From Balanoglossus misakiensis (Eukaryota > Hemichordata): a DNA stretch of 64,000 bases. The stretch lies in the NCBI GenBank assembly GCA_040954595.2, contig CM082577.2:1116001-1180000 (forward strand), in the 5' to 3' direction. Position numbers and translations under genes: made by a program. Shown here piece by piece: positions 14,804-27,700 of this stretch (its first letter is position 1; each line of letters starts with the position of its first letter). The notes beneath the pieces were generated by a model. The model did no database searches and was not told where the DNA came from. It saw only the letters and a program-made list of their open reading frames with translations.

Positions 14804-17800
14804 ATGGCGGACGACGAGCAAAACGTGGCTGAGATATCCGAAGATCAGACATCGGAAACGACGTCTCCAAGCGATTCGTTTACCGTAGAAGGTAGGCCGC
14901 GTGACGTGGTAATATTTGTCTGATACGAATAAAGAAATCGATAGGTTATAGGCTCGTTGGTTCTCATGCAAACAGTGTGAGGAACCCAAGTCTGGATCAT
15001 CCACGAAGAAGGGCTTCTTCCATTTCTACAATAGTCATCAGCATTTAATAATATATCTTGCAGTTTTTAACATTCCAACATATGTACTTGTCGAATTATC
15101 TGTTCCATTACGTCAATCATAGTCTACCTTTCGACATACGCATACAGACATGGATGTCTAAATAAACCTGGTTGCGTACTGAGGACATCCACAGCTTATC
15201 ACTCAGTTCCCAGTTCCCATATGGTATCAAAAGATCGAAATCATGCCCGCAGTGGTGGTGTTGTATCATGTAGATTCTCCCGTATGTGATGCAAAACAAT
15301 AGCCTTGCATCTTACCATTACACTTAATATTCCACTTTTGTTATCTTCAGTTTTACAAATACTCAAAGAAGCACAACAGCAACATGGTTTACGACATGGA
15401 GACCACCAGAGATACAGGTAAGTGTTGAACTTGAAGCCAAGAGGCATAGACAACCAGAACAAAAGACTGCACTTTTTCAATTTCCTAACTGATAAATTAT
15501 AACCTTTGTTCAATGAATTAGCTTCGGTCCACTTCAGATTTTATCTTCACTCTCTGCAGGAGTTACTGTGCAAGGAGAATACGAAGAATACGTAAATCTA
15601 TCAAGTTTGTACAGGGTCACAGAAATAAATTTCAGAGCAAGAAAATATCTGAAGAAATTATGAAAGATTGCAGGTAAGGAATGGACACTTGTTGGGAATA
15701 TTACTGCTGTTTTCACGGTCACCCTCTCTAAATAAGTGCATAGTGGAGTACCATAGACATGAGGAGAGCAGACTGAGATATAGTAACTGTATCTTCTTGA
15801 CTTCCAGGTTCCTACATATACCACTGTTTAATGCAGAGAGGGCTTGGAGCTATGCTATGCAACTGAAACAAGAAGCCAACACTGAACCCAGGAAGAGATT
15901 TCATCTGACACGGAGACTACGGAAAGCTGTCAAGTATACAGAGGAGTTAGAAGCATTGTGCAGCAGTGTCAAGTGTGATGCCAGGTCAAAGTTAGAAGCT
16001 CAGGTACATGTATACGCAGATTATTTATTGGGGATCTTTGGATGCACAAAACCCAGTCATAGGATGTGTTTCCAGTCTAGAACAGCCAACAGGTCTGACA
16101 CATACCAGCTGTACATAGCTGATGCCTCTAGTAATGAGGCCATTGTTGGGGAGATCTGATTGCTTGGATGATAATCTTCATTGGATGTTTTGTTTCTCCC
16201 CAACAGGCATACTGTGCGTGGATGAAGGGAACGTTACACTTTGAGTCCGAAAAATGGCAAAAGGCAATAGAATTATTTAGCACGGCCAAGTAAGTGACAC
16301 CACCTTGCCAATGATACACACTTTTTTGGGGCAGATGGGTCTTCATATCTTGAGTACTGTATTAGGATGTAGGCCACACTCTGATAAATGCTTAGCACCG
16401 CAATAGTAACATAGTCTGTGTTTCATTGATGTCAGAACTATATATGAGAAGCTAGCAGACGCACTGGATGATGAACAGCAAATGTTGTACCGACAACGAG
16501 TGGAAGAAATTTCCCCCAATATACGATACTGTGCGTACAACATTGGAGATGAAAGTGCCATCAATGATCTGGTTCAGATGAGATTGAAATCTGGTGCCAC
16601 TGGGGATTTGTCTTCCAATCTTGATGTAAGTATGATGATGCTAATACTTGGTCATGGTCATTATTGCTAGCCGAGATATGTTTATTTTGGCAGGGGGACC
16701 GCCCTGAAATTATACCTTTCTGTCTGTCTACTGTATAGTTCTTTCCCCACCCACCCATTTAATTACTGGTTGCCACGGTTATTTTTTTCAGACTCTTATT
16801 CAACAAACGCGTGAGAAGCAAGCAGCAACCTTAAGTGAGGTCACCTGGAGAGGGCGCACTGTTGGGGTCAAACAGGAGCAAGTGAGATTATTTTTACTGA
16901 ACGTACAAGAGAGTGAAGATGAGATCAACAAAGCAGAAGACACAGAGGGCAGAGTGTCCATCTATGATAGTCTCTTGATGGAATGTCGGGATGCACTACA
17001 AGTGTTACGAGATGAAATACGAGCTGACCCTGTAAGTTTCTTCGCTGTACTCACAAAAGCGCTTATAGTACAAGTACACTCCTATGGTCCTATTTAGTTG
17101 CCACCAAGTAATATGGTAAATTTATGAACCTGTTCTTGAAAGTGAGCAATATATTGCTGTGTACTGGTGTCAAAAGTGGTCCTAAATTGGATGTAATATT
17201 GTTTTGATCATCCTTTTCAGAAACTGAAAACCCAAAAGGCTGATGGCAAAGTCAGTAGTCTAGAATATCTACACTCCTACATCACATACATAAAGCTGAC
17301 CAAAACAATAGAACGAAACATGCTGATGGCAGACTCATTGAAAGACAACTTGCAGAGCGGTGAAATGCAAGAAGGAAAGAAGATCACCAAACCACAAGAC
17401 TTAATTCGCTTGTATGACATCATCATTCAGGTATAACACAAACTGATTTTGGCCCTTCAGATTATGATGGGATTTACACATCTATCAAATTTAGCAGAAC
17501 GCAAGACTCTGTGGGCTCATAAGTGTTTTCTGATCGTTGTACTATCCATTCTGCATTTCAGAATTTAACAGACATTCCACAGTTACCTGGATTAGAAGAT
17601 GACGACGTTCTTATGGAAGATATAGACAATCAAATATTAGTTTACAAAGCATTTAGGTAAGCCACTGAAATTGAGAGACACTTTTTCAGACAGAATTGGC
17701 TCCTAGCATGTTCTGCCATATTTACTGTGCTTTTCAGCGTGTGAATTCCTAACATAGGATGTACTGAGTACATTATCCCTTTCACCACCATGGTTTGGTC

Positions 17801-18780
17801 CAAACCCATTGTCAAAACACACACAGCATTCTACTAAGTTAGTGTCTAAACCTATTCTTTTTCAACCAGGTGTTACTATGTTGCACAGTCGTTCAACATT
17901 GCCAAGAAATGGGTGGAGACATCAGCCTTGTATGAAAGGGTTCTTTACTATGGTGATGTCGCTGCTAACCAGATCAAGATGTCCTCAGGAAAAAACAACA
18001 ACAAGGTATTAATTGACGAGGATGGTCACATATTTTAAATGTGATTTTTAATGCAAAATTAGTGGGACTTTGTTCCCATCGATGAATGCAGTTGTTTTGA
18101 GGGCAGCAGAAGGCAAATCTTATAACCAATGATACACTCTAATTTTTATTTTATTTGCAGGAACTTGCAAACAAGTTAGAGGAGCTTATTAAACTTGTGA
18201 AGGGTATGAAGTATTCAGTGCATGCATCAGCAATTTTAGGTGAGTTCTACAGAATTATTACAACTCATTTTCCTACATTTAGGAAAGTTTTCCTGAGTTT
18301 GATACCAATTTTGTCTTCATTTGTTTGATAACTTGAGTTATCAGATTTCATTCTTTGAGTCAGATAAAATGAATCCACAAACGGCATACGCTGTGTGCTG
18401 CATATTGGCTAAGAGGGTACACCACCATTTCCAGCCCCCTTCCCTTTCCACAATTTATAAATTTCCCGGTGTATTGATTTCCCCCTACAGATACAGAAGA
18501 TGTCACCAGCAGAGTCTCACAACTGACCATTGCCAACAACAAACCACTTTTGGACAGACTAGAAGAATACAGAGAAGATCCCGGTCTCGTCAACCAGCAA
18601 CCTAACTTAGTGACTTTCCCTCCAGACTTCCAACCTGTTCCGTGCAAACCCCTCTTCTTTGACATCGCGCTCAATCATCTCGAGTTTCCATCTCTTGAAG
18701 ATCGAGTGGAACAGAAGAAAGCAGCACCAGGCGGCATTACAGGTTTTGTCAAAGGCTGGTTATGGGGTGGCAAAAAGTGA
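14804..18780 (+). CDS. SRP68: SRP68, signal recognition particle 68-kDa subunit (complete, 12 exons, 595 aa)
   Basis: Component of the cytosolic signal recognition particle. It binds 7SL RNA and forms a heterodimer with SRP72 in targeting of secretory proteins to the ER. Exons: 14804-14891, 15351-15417, 15560-15673, 15808-16003, 16207-16289, 16436-16625, 16792-17031, 17221-17430, 17562-17656, 17870-18005, 18161-18239, 18491-18780 (TGA); 1788 bp in all. The N-terminal RNA-binding domain (residues about 30-230) carries basic stretches such as ARRIRRIRKSIKF (exon 3) and the conserved AERAWSYAMQLKQEANTEPR (exon 4). RVEEISPNIRYCAYNIGD (exon 6) and KPQDLIRLYDIIIQ (exon 8) follow. The SRP72-binding C-terminus has FPPDFQPVPCKPLFFDIALN (exon 12). 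The human protein is 627 aa; the glycine-rich N-terminus is absent. I chose ATG 14804 (AAGATGG context) over the in-frame ATG at 14786 (CCCATGG). All introns are GT-AG. Confidence 0.96.
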
Positions 18781-19530
18781 TGATGACCAGCACAGTATTA
18801 GATCTCAATTTCTCAACATTCAACTCCAAATGTTTTTATTTGACTCAAAAAGATATGAATAAAATCTCAACTGCCAGATTCCAGATGAACAGTTAAAAAG
18901 GACAAAGTAACTTCATGTTGATTTATTAATATATCATCCTTTTTGTATCACATGAGAGGAAAGTGAACTATTTACAGGGTTTTATGTTCATTGGAAATCC
19001 CTGATCAATTTCGCCTCCTATTTGATTTGCATATTTGATTCATAAGAATCTTGCAAAGATTTCAAGTAGTATCTCTAAGCTCATGGTAGTGTCCTCCACT
19101 ATGCTAAAAATGAATTTTCATGTTGATTGTACATGAGCAGCATTACAAAGTAAGTAAATAAATTGACACCAAGTGACATGCGATTGCTGTGACATCACTC
19201 ATAATTGGCAGAGGTTACAGATAGTGGTGAGCTTGTGAAACATGCCATGGGCATTGCAGGTCAGAGAGGTCAGCCTTTGCTGCACAAAGCTTTACTTCTA
19301 AGCCTTTTATTGTAGTATTTTGTAGTCTGTCTGCTTCCCCTTGAAGCAAGAATGTAATCACAGAATGTAAGAAATAAAGTATACCAACCAATAAACAGGT
19401 TCAAAGTGCAAGAAGTTGGTTTTGTGGTAACCATGTTTTGAAAACGTGTGGTGTGGATTTTAATCGCAGAGGGCGTGTTTCACCGCAAAGCATTCTGGTA
19501 CTCCGCCATTTTGATGTCCGTGCGTCCAAC
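18781..19530 (+). other. SRP68 3' UTR and UQCRC2 promoter
   Basis: This 750-bp spacer separates two genes in the same orientation. AATAAA at 18858-18863, 78 nt after the SRP68 stop, is the likely polyadenylation signal, and a second (AAATAAAG) lies near 19373. Just before the UQCRC2 ATG, CCGCCATTTTG (19503-19513) resembles a YY1 site, common close to the start of nuclear genes for mitochondrial proteins. No TATA box was seen. Confidence 0.55.
18858..18863 (+). terminator. likely SRP68 polyadenylation signal (AATAAA)
   Basis: Canonical AATAAA 78 nt after the SRP68 TGA and well before the next gene. Confidence 0.6.
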
Positions 19531-22500
19531 ATGATTCCTGTGAAGGTCACGGCAGCAAGACCTTTACTTGCCAATATATCGGTAAGTGGTCTATTATCTT
19601 GTACGATTTTCGTTGAAAAATGTTCGAAGTGACATTGTTAGTTGACATTGACAGCCCTGTGTCCCGTTGCACGTTCACTTCACCCGTTCGAGATAAAAGC
19701 CGGTTCGGTATTCATCAACACTACCGTACCGTTGGCACGTAGACCTTGTACAGCAACGTGTGACCCGGCTTACTTTCCTCAACATTTAATCATTTTCCAG
19801 TCGGAATTGTTACTTAAAGTTAGTTTTAAAGAAATATGCCCATCTTTGTCATTAAAGAAAGTCACAAGTACTCTGTGCGTGCGTCCATAAAAATACAGTT
19901 TGTGTTTTCAGTTGTATTCATTATGCAAGTTATAATATTTACATGAATGTATGCATTGAAACCGTACACTATTTTTAAAGAGCTGTACATAAAAGGATGC
20001 AATACAGGAATCAAGTGGAAACAGTGCATGACAATAATGTCACTTTGTTTTTAACAGAGACGGAACCTAGCAGCATGGAGTGCTGTGGCCAGGAAGAAAC
20101 CAGAAAGAGTTGAACTTGCGAAGGAAGATGTTAAGGTGAGGAGATTATGTAATTACTAATATTTCAAAGTTGGTTCCTCCATTTCATGTTTGACGTGACA
20201 CACACAGTGCTCTTGTATAGTTGGTTTTGATCAAAATACATGTATTCTTATTTTTCATGGTGTAGATCACAAAGTTGCAGAATGGGCTGACTGTTGTATC
20301 ACAAGAAAACTGCTCCCCAGTTTCTAGAATTGGGGTCATCGTTAACGCTGGTAGCCGTTATGAAGATGCAAGTAATCTTGGTGTAACACACTACCTCAGG
20401 TCATGTGCACATCTTGTAAGTACATGTAATCTTGTGTTATTACTTTTTGACAATCTCAAGTGAAATTGTTAAGACTTTAACTGATCATTCAAAGTTTAAC
20501 AATCCAATGTGTGAATATTTTGAACTCAGGCAACACAAGGAGCATCGACATTTGCGATCAGCAGAGGTATTGGAGATGTTGGCGGTAGTTTAGAAGTGAC
20601 AACCAGCAGAGATCATGCCATGTATTCAGTGCAGGCACTGAGAGGACAACCATTGTAAGTTTTCATGTATCCAGACTTTACTCTTGTTAGCCATGTGATG
20701 TAGAGCATTGGAATAATCTTTCATTATTTGTTCGGTCTTGTGGAGGAACAGGTTAAATCAGTGCCCATGGTGTGTGTAAAGAGATTTTGATCACAATGGG
20801 TGAAATAGAATCTTACTCTTCTTTCTTGAATGGTTGTCTCATTGTGGTGTATATGAATTCTAAAGTGAATATGTTTATCTTGCTATTTTCAGGGAGACCT
20901 GTGTGTCCTATCTGAGTCATGTACTGACCAACCCACTCTTCAGACCCTGGGAAATCACTGACAATGTGCCCAGGATACAGCTAGATTCAGCCATTTCCAA
21001 ACAACAACCACAAATTGGTAAGAATTCTTCGATATCAAATGACGTCAGACGCGCTCAGGCGCAGTTACGTTGATATCCAAATTTCCAAATAATGGGCTAC
21101 TTCAACAAAGACTGATATTCGTAGGATTTAGTTGACTAATCACACCACCACTTTGATAATTTTCAGATTTGATGGAGCGCCTTCATGCAGCCGCCTTCAG
21201 AAACACATTAGCCAATTCAATATACTGTCCTGAGAGCAACATTGGTAAAATTTCACCCAGCACCATGGAGGACTTTAGAAAAAAGCATTACACTAGCAGT
21301 AACATGGCTTTAGTTGGCCTAGGTATGTAACATAGACATAATGTTTTGTGCTATCGGTCCATTACCTCAGAGATAGTTGTATAGCAACCATTTTAATTCC
21401 ACCGACTGCCGTGCTGATCATGAGCAAGATTGAAAAGGGATGAATTACCTTCTTGACTCTAGATGGCACTGTATAACATAGCAATCTTACATAGCTGTGA
21501 TTTTGTTCTGAAAGCAGAAATTAACCTCTGATCTCTGTCCCCTTTTGCATTGTGTTTGGTAGGTGTTGACCATAGTGATTTACTGGGCTATGCAGAGAAT
21601 CTATCTGTACAGTTAGGTGGAGTCACATCCAAAGCTGTACCCAAGTATGCTGGTGGTAAGTCCAATATGCTTCATATTTTGTCTACTTCTATGGACCACT
21701 CACAGCTAGTTTGTAAATTTGTGGTATTTGAGTCCTGTATATTGACATTCAATTCTTGCTTCGTATTCTTATGAAGATTGACCTTGATCTCTTGCAGGTG
21801 AGCACAGCAGGCAACATAATAATGACCCCCTAACCCACGTAATCCTGGCAACTGAAGGCGTGGCACTTGGCAGTGCTGATTTGCTTGCATCATGTGTCCT
21901 GCAACATTATCTCAGCGGTGCTCCTAACATCAAACGTGGTACCACTGTTGCTACATCAAAGCTGAATCAAGCCGTTGCCAAGTCTACCAGCCTACCATTC
22001 TCAGTAAGATGGATTTCTTGATGATATCTTTGTTAGATTAAACTTTTTGGATGTTAAAGTTGATGTAATAACAATATTTCCTAGATAAAGCCATAAGAGT
22101 GATTCATCTTTGTTAACAAACCTTTGTTTTTAATGTTGATGTGACCAGCAAATGTAATAATTTTTTTTCTAGACAAACTGCATTAATGCCAACTACTCTG
22201 ACTCAGGATTGTTTGGAATGTATGCAGTTGCACCAGCAGAAGAGATGCATGCTGTAAGTATATTGGAGTGAAAGTGACAATGTAATATAAAGAGAAGGTA
22301 CATTTGGAGGGTTAAGAAAGTGGGGTTGTACTTAAGATACTGTGCCCTCACTGATACTACCCTCCTACAGCAATATTGGGCAAATTGAACATCTTGCTTG
22401 GTACAAGGCAACCCTGCAAGCTACAAATCTTGCCTACATTTTTTTCCGCCTTTGCAGTGAAATGCAATGGAAGTAAACAGTATAAATGTTTTGTTTTGTG

Positions 22501-23319
22501 CTCAGGTTAAAATTTGCATTGAAAATGTAGTTACAACTGCATGTAGTCTTCTGTTGTCTGAAAGAGGAGTATTCAAGTGTGGTGCCTGACTGTGACAATG
22601 AGAAGTCATCATGAATCATTTGGGATTTTATCTTACCAGGTTTTGAAGGCTTTGGTAACAGAGTGTGGTGCTGTCACAAAAGGATCGATTGATGCCAAGG
22701 ATCTCCAAAGAGCTAAGTAAGTGTCGGGCTGACTCGGAAATGATGCTTTTTTGGAGCTTTGCAGCTTTGTTTCGAGATCCAGATCATATAAACCATTTCC
22801 CTTTTGTCACTAGAAATCAGCTGAAAGCAAGTCTGTTGATGTCACAAGAGAATCCTGAGGTCGTCTTTGAAGACCTCGCTGTGCAAGCCATTACCACCGG
22901 TAACTACATCAACATCGCTGAAACAGTCGGTAAAATTGATGCCATAAGTGCTCAGGATGTCACTAATGTAAGTATAGTTTTACCGTTGCCTGCTTCCTAT
23001 TGTGTTAGTTGGTTCATTCCAACAGATGTTTAACAATTTTACTGTTCCTTTGTGTGTGTAGTCTTAGAACATTGTTAGAATTTGGAGGACTGGATAATTG
23101 GTTGGAGGCATGTTAGTTGCTTGCTTTATTGGTCCCCAAGAGTTCTGTCATTCTATGCATATGTTTTCATTTGACTGCTGCCCCCGCTCATTCTGTAACA
23201 TCATTCCTTTGTTTTTATCCACACCCTTGTAGGTTGCAAAACGTCTGTTCAACCAGAAGTCAACAATGGCTGCCTCTGGGAACCTCATCAACACACCATT
23301 TTTGGAGCAGCTTCTTTGA
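19531..23319 (+). CDS. UQCRC2: UQCRC2, cytochrome b-c1 complex core protein 2 (complete, 12 exons, 460 aa)
   Basis: Core subunit 2 of mitochondrial respiratory complex III, on the matrix side of the inner membrane. Exons: 19531-19581, 20058-20135, 20266-20415, 20530-20654, 20893-21017, 21167-21322, 21563-21655, 21798-22003, 22173-22253, 22640-22716, 22814-22967, 23233-23319 (TGA); 1383 bp. It begins [17 protein letters not shown] and continues through [20 protein letters not shown], a basic, serine-containing, acid-free start typical of a mitochondrial presequence. Two M16 peptidase-like halves follow: [20 protein letters not shown] with [15 protein letters not shown] in the first half, and [19 protein letters not shown] in the second. 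The zinc-binding HxxEH of active M16 enzymes is replaced by H85-Y-L-R-S, as expected for a non-proteolytic core 2. The C-terminus, [16 protein letters not shown], matches human KSMAASGNLGHTPFVDEL. Human length is 453 aa. Confidence 0.96.
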
Positions 23320-24791
23320 AAGAACTGGGTGCAGTGTATATTATATAAAAGGGAAAATGATTGCTTTCGTTGTTATGGCTTTCTGTATTTTTAGAAAGTG
23401 AATTTGACTTCTATGTCTGTATGTTTCTGGAAGTCATGGCAGTTATTTTGTGCAAATGATGACCTGTTTTGATCATTGGAAGTGATTCAGCTGCCATGGC
23501 AACACCATGGAACCTTTGCATTTTTCTTCTTACTCCTGTGTGAATAATAAAAATGTTGAACAAAAAAATCCCCAAATAATTGGAATTTTGTCAGTGAGGA
23601 AAATTAAAGCAAAAATTGGCCAGGTATTTCAGAAGCACTATTCTGACTCGTACTATGACTTTTATGTACATATGACTGCCAACTGAAAACCAGTCTGTGT
23701 TTGTAGCAATTACAAACACTATAACCACCAAATACAAGAGGATGCTATCACAGTCCCCCTAACTATTAGATAATAGACTAGCTGGCTCAAGGAATTTTTT
23801 CCCATGGAGACAAAATATCAGAGATAAAAAGTGAAATTCCATTTCTCAATTTGTTGAATCTTTTCACTTGTAAAGTTGCTTTGTATTTTCTTCATTGATG
23901 CCACAATGTCATCGTAGGCTTATTGTACTTTCAAGATTCTTTCAAAAAAGTTGTCCCACTTTTTAATTATATGAAAATAAATATACAGTTTATGAGACCA
24001 ATTTGGCTCAGTGGGAAGTGTCTTTTTTGTGGTCACCCAAGTACCATGGGGAAAATAAGGGAGATTGCTGACAGCTGGGTTATATCGCCCTCTAGAACCG
24101 AGTTGTGTGCAGGGTATGTACCAGTTCAACAATTTGGCCGTACATACGTCAACGTTATCGTTATGGAAACCGGTTATCTTTCCTTGTATGCATATATTAT
24201 TATTAGTCAACTGTTACAGATAACATGCAACCCGATGTAGTGCATTTGTAACAGAAAGGTGTGAAAATACACCATACCACCTGTTTGAGTTAGGCAAAAG
24301 TGAGGCCAGCCTATACAGCAATTATTTTGGCAGAGCAAAAGAGCCAAAAGTAACTGATGGTATCAAAATGAATCCCATTTCCTCTGTTTAAAAATCAAAT
24401 AAGTTTACACAGACACGCAGCAGCATGCGATCGAGTGATTTATATTATAAATCGTATGTGCGTCACAACTATTTACTATCCACTATTTCCATTCACTTGA
24501 CATCCTTTCATATAAGCTTATACGAGCATCCTATCAGCGGGAACATATGTGCACACTCCGAACCTCGTTATGCAAATAAAGAATAACAATTCAGGAGAGA
24601 GCCACGACGGCAGGAATAAAACGAAACGAATTAAAACACTCAACGGGAACCAGCCTTTCAAAGCGAGGACATTTACTGGAATACTGTCAAGTGTTTATTG
24701 GTAGCATTGGAAAGCTGAAACGCTGTATGCGACCTCAGTTCTGTGGATTGTTTTAAAACTAAAGGATAGCTGTCATTTTTAATCGCAAAAA
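23320..24791 (+). other. UQCRC2 3' UTR and SGSM3 promoter region
   Basis: AATAAA at 23546-23551, about 230 nt after the UQCRC2 stop, is the likely polyadenylation signal. An RFX-like palindrome, GCTGCCATGGCAAC (23490-23503, one mismatch), lies in the 3' UTR. The open frames at 23920-24240 on both strands show no homology. The last 150 bp before 24792 should contain the SGSM3 start; no TATA box is obvious. Confidence 0.55.
23546..23551 (+). terminator. likely UQCRC2 polyadenylation signal (AATAAA)
   Basis: Canonical hexamer about 230 nt downstream of the UQCRC2 stop codon. Confidence 0.6.
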
Positions 24792-27700
24792 ATGTTGAAA
24801 ATAATTAACACGAAGGTGGCAAAGATATCGGATCAGATGTACACACAGGATATCGATTTGAAAGATGTAACAGGTGAGTAGTGATTTGCATGATGGTGCA
24901 TGGAGCAGGGTTTGCGCATATCGCGTAAGTCCTTGGGGAAAATTTTGCAATGCACCGGGATCATCTTGTTTGCATCTTCCATGTTTAATTACTTTGCAAA
25001 AGTGACATGACATGTATAGCGAATTACTTTCAAGAATATTCATTATTGAAAAATGTATTCAAAAAGTTAGAAACTCTATTCCTTTCTCTACGACACAAAC
25101 TCGGAAGACAATATGGTAAACATTAAAACATTACAAAGAGTCATTGGAGACAGTGATCAAAGAAACAACAAATCGAACATTCTTGTCAGTTTTTATTAAC
25201 TGTTCGATAGTAATCCAAAGCAAAGTAGCCTATAAAATGATGAAATATCATTTACACCTGAAACAAATAGCTATCACACAGTCAGCTTCTTTTCCCGAAA
25301 GAAGAGAAAAAATTCTGGCACATAAAATGTATTATTATTTTTTCATTTGAAAGTTCTATTCTGGGTTTATTTTGATTATTGAAACAGTGATTGTTTTATT
25401 GGCCACTGAGCTGTGTTGTTTTTAAAGATTAAGTTCGTTTCTTTAGCAACTGTAGAAAATATCGGATTTCCAGTTGGTTCTGTGCAAAGTGGAATGCGTG
25501 ATTCTCGATTGTTTCTGATGCCCACTTGAACGTGCCAGCGTTTGTCGATCGATTTTTTCCATGTCCTGGTAAAACTTCTCACGGCTTACCTTTAAAAAGT
25601 TTGAAATCGCGTATACAAAATTACCGCTCGCCAAATACTGCCTGACAGAATTTGACGATACATGTAGTTGCCTCGTTATACCAACCGTTTTGTTTGCCAG
25701 GGCTTTCGGTGGTAAAAGTTTCCCGATTCGATAAGCTTTTTGTTAAAATTCGTGAATTATCTCCAGCTTTATCAATGAGAAGGATTAGAGCCGCGTAACT
25801 CACTTTCACCGTACTTTCTGTTCCGCTAAATAAAATAGTACCATACATTCAGAGATATTTTCGTGGTGATTCGCATCTTGTAGATTGTAAATATTTCATT
25901 CTTGATAAAGCATGTCAAATTTCTTATGATATTTACTGGAAAATACTTACGTGTAAAATTCTCAAAAATGCTCATCAATTCATTCCGACCCACGTAGTAT
26001 AGTGAAAAGGCCTAGTCAGTGTTTCCCCTATTTACATATTCAAAATGGCTTTGCTGAAATTCTCGTAGGGAGCGACAGGTCGGTCCAAGACGAGAGTACA
26101 CAATCTCCGACCAAAACAAAAATACCCTTTGCACTATGGCCCTACGTAAGGTGTTTAGTGGGAGGTCACAAGCAGGGTATACCGCTGGGGCAAAAGTTTA
26201 TGGTAGGTACATTCGCTTTACAAAATTTTAATCAGACACATAGGTTTGTACACGAATAATACGTTCTCCGATATGGAGTATGGCTTTACCATATCGTTGA
26301 ACTGATGGGGGATAATGTATTCCTTATATATTATCATTAACATTTCGTGATAAGAAAACCAGTCTATGACGAAGGAAGCGGCGGAGTGTCCCACCTGGTT
26401 GGATACCCACGAGTTGTATCACCGGGAACAAATGTGTTTGTAATATGCGAACCGGGTTTGTGACAGCTTGTTGTGAATTAGTACACGTCTGGACGCTCTG
26501 TGCTCGATCAGGGATTGACCTCAAATTTGGGATCGCTCTCTCCATCCTTACTGGCAAGCAAGCGGAATAGACTCATCGTTTCCTAGGAAAAATGAATATC
26601 GCAATCCCAAGAAGATTACCGGCAACCGGTCTGCCGCTATGTCCTGGATTAGTACCAATGCAGAACTTCAAAGCACGTAAGCTCCGACGATATTAATTAA
26701 CACGATACCGACTCGCCCTGTATTTGAGTTGCCTCGGCGATACCGATAGCTTATCATTGTTTCAATATATTACGTCTGTCATATACACACCTTTATTTTA
26801 GTGATCGGTAAATGAAATATTTCTACTGGTGAACAAAGCCAGTCTTATAAATGCGAAGTTTATGTGTATACATTAATACATGCGGGCCGTCTCTTTCTCA
26901 TACGGGGCCAGTTTACTGAAGGCAGTCAGCTCTTTAAATTAACTATTTTTAGAGTGGGTGTGTTTATTAATAACAAACCCGCAGAAAAGAACGGTATATT
27001 TACATCGATGGTTGTTATCGCAGCCAGTTTCTTTTTTTTCCATCTTCACAAATGTTTAACATCAGACACTGGTTCATTCGTTGAATGCTGTTGAATTTTT
27101 ATGTGTGACCGAGCCACTTTAATGCCATAGGTATCACGTATGCCAACAGCTTCTGACGTCACAGTTGCGTCACTATGGGGGTTGGCATAAATTACAGTAC
27201 ATGTATCGACAATCACATAGATTCATTATTTTGTGCAGATGATTTTTGTAGCCACGATGGGCTTTTTAATTAGGTGTTATAATGATAAAGCAACACAATT
27301 AGGCATGTAAACTTATTATTATTTTATACCATGCCGTTTTTACTTTTTACGCATGCAAATTAATTAACAAATTGATATCAATGAGTGTATCTCCAAGCCT
27401 GCATTGAATGACACATTCTCTATTGAATTCGAACGGTCAAGTAATTTTTTTCATACTTGTAACTTCTGATCATTTTCTGATTTGAATTTTTCTTCTAGAA
27501 TGCCAAATGTTGTTTTCAATTTCATTTAAAAATATTTCGATCCTTATCAAAATATTTAGGAAAATGTCAATTTTATCTGTCAGTCACTTAGAAATCCCTA
27601 ACCCTTTAAGTTCAGAGACAGCTCATTTGTTTATTTGGGATAAGAAGTCTTGATTCTTTGTAGCTGTAAGCCTGTTGCCAAAGGAAAAGAGGTGGAAAGA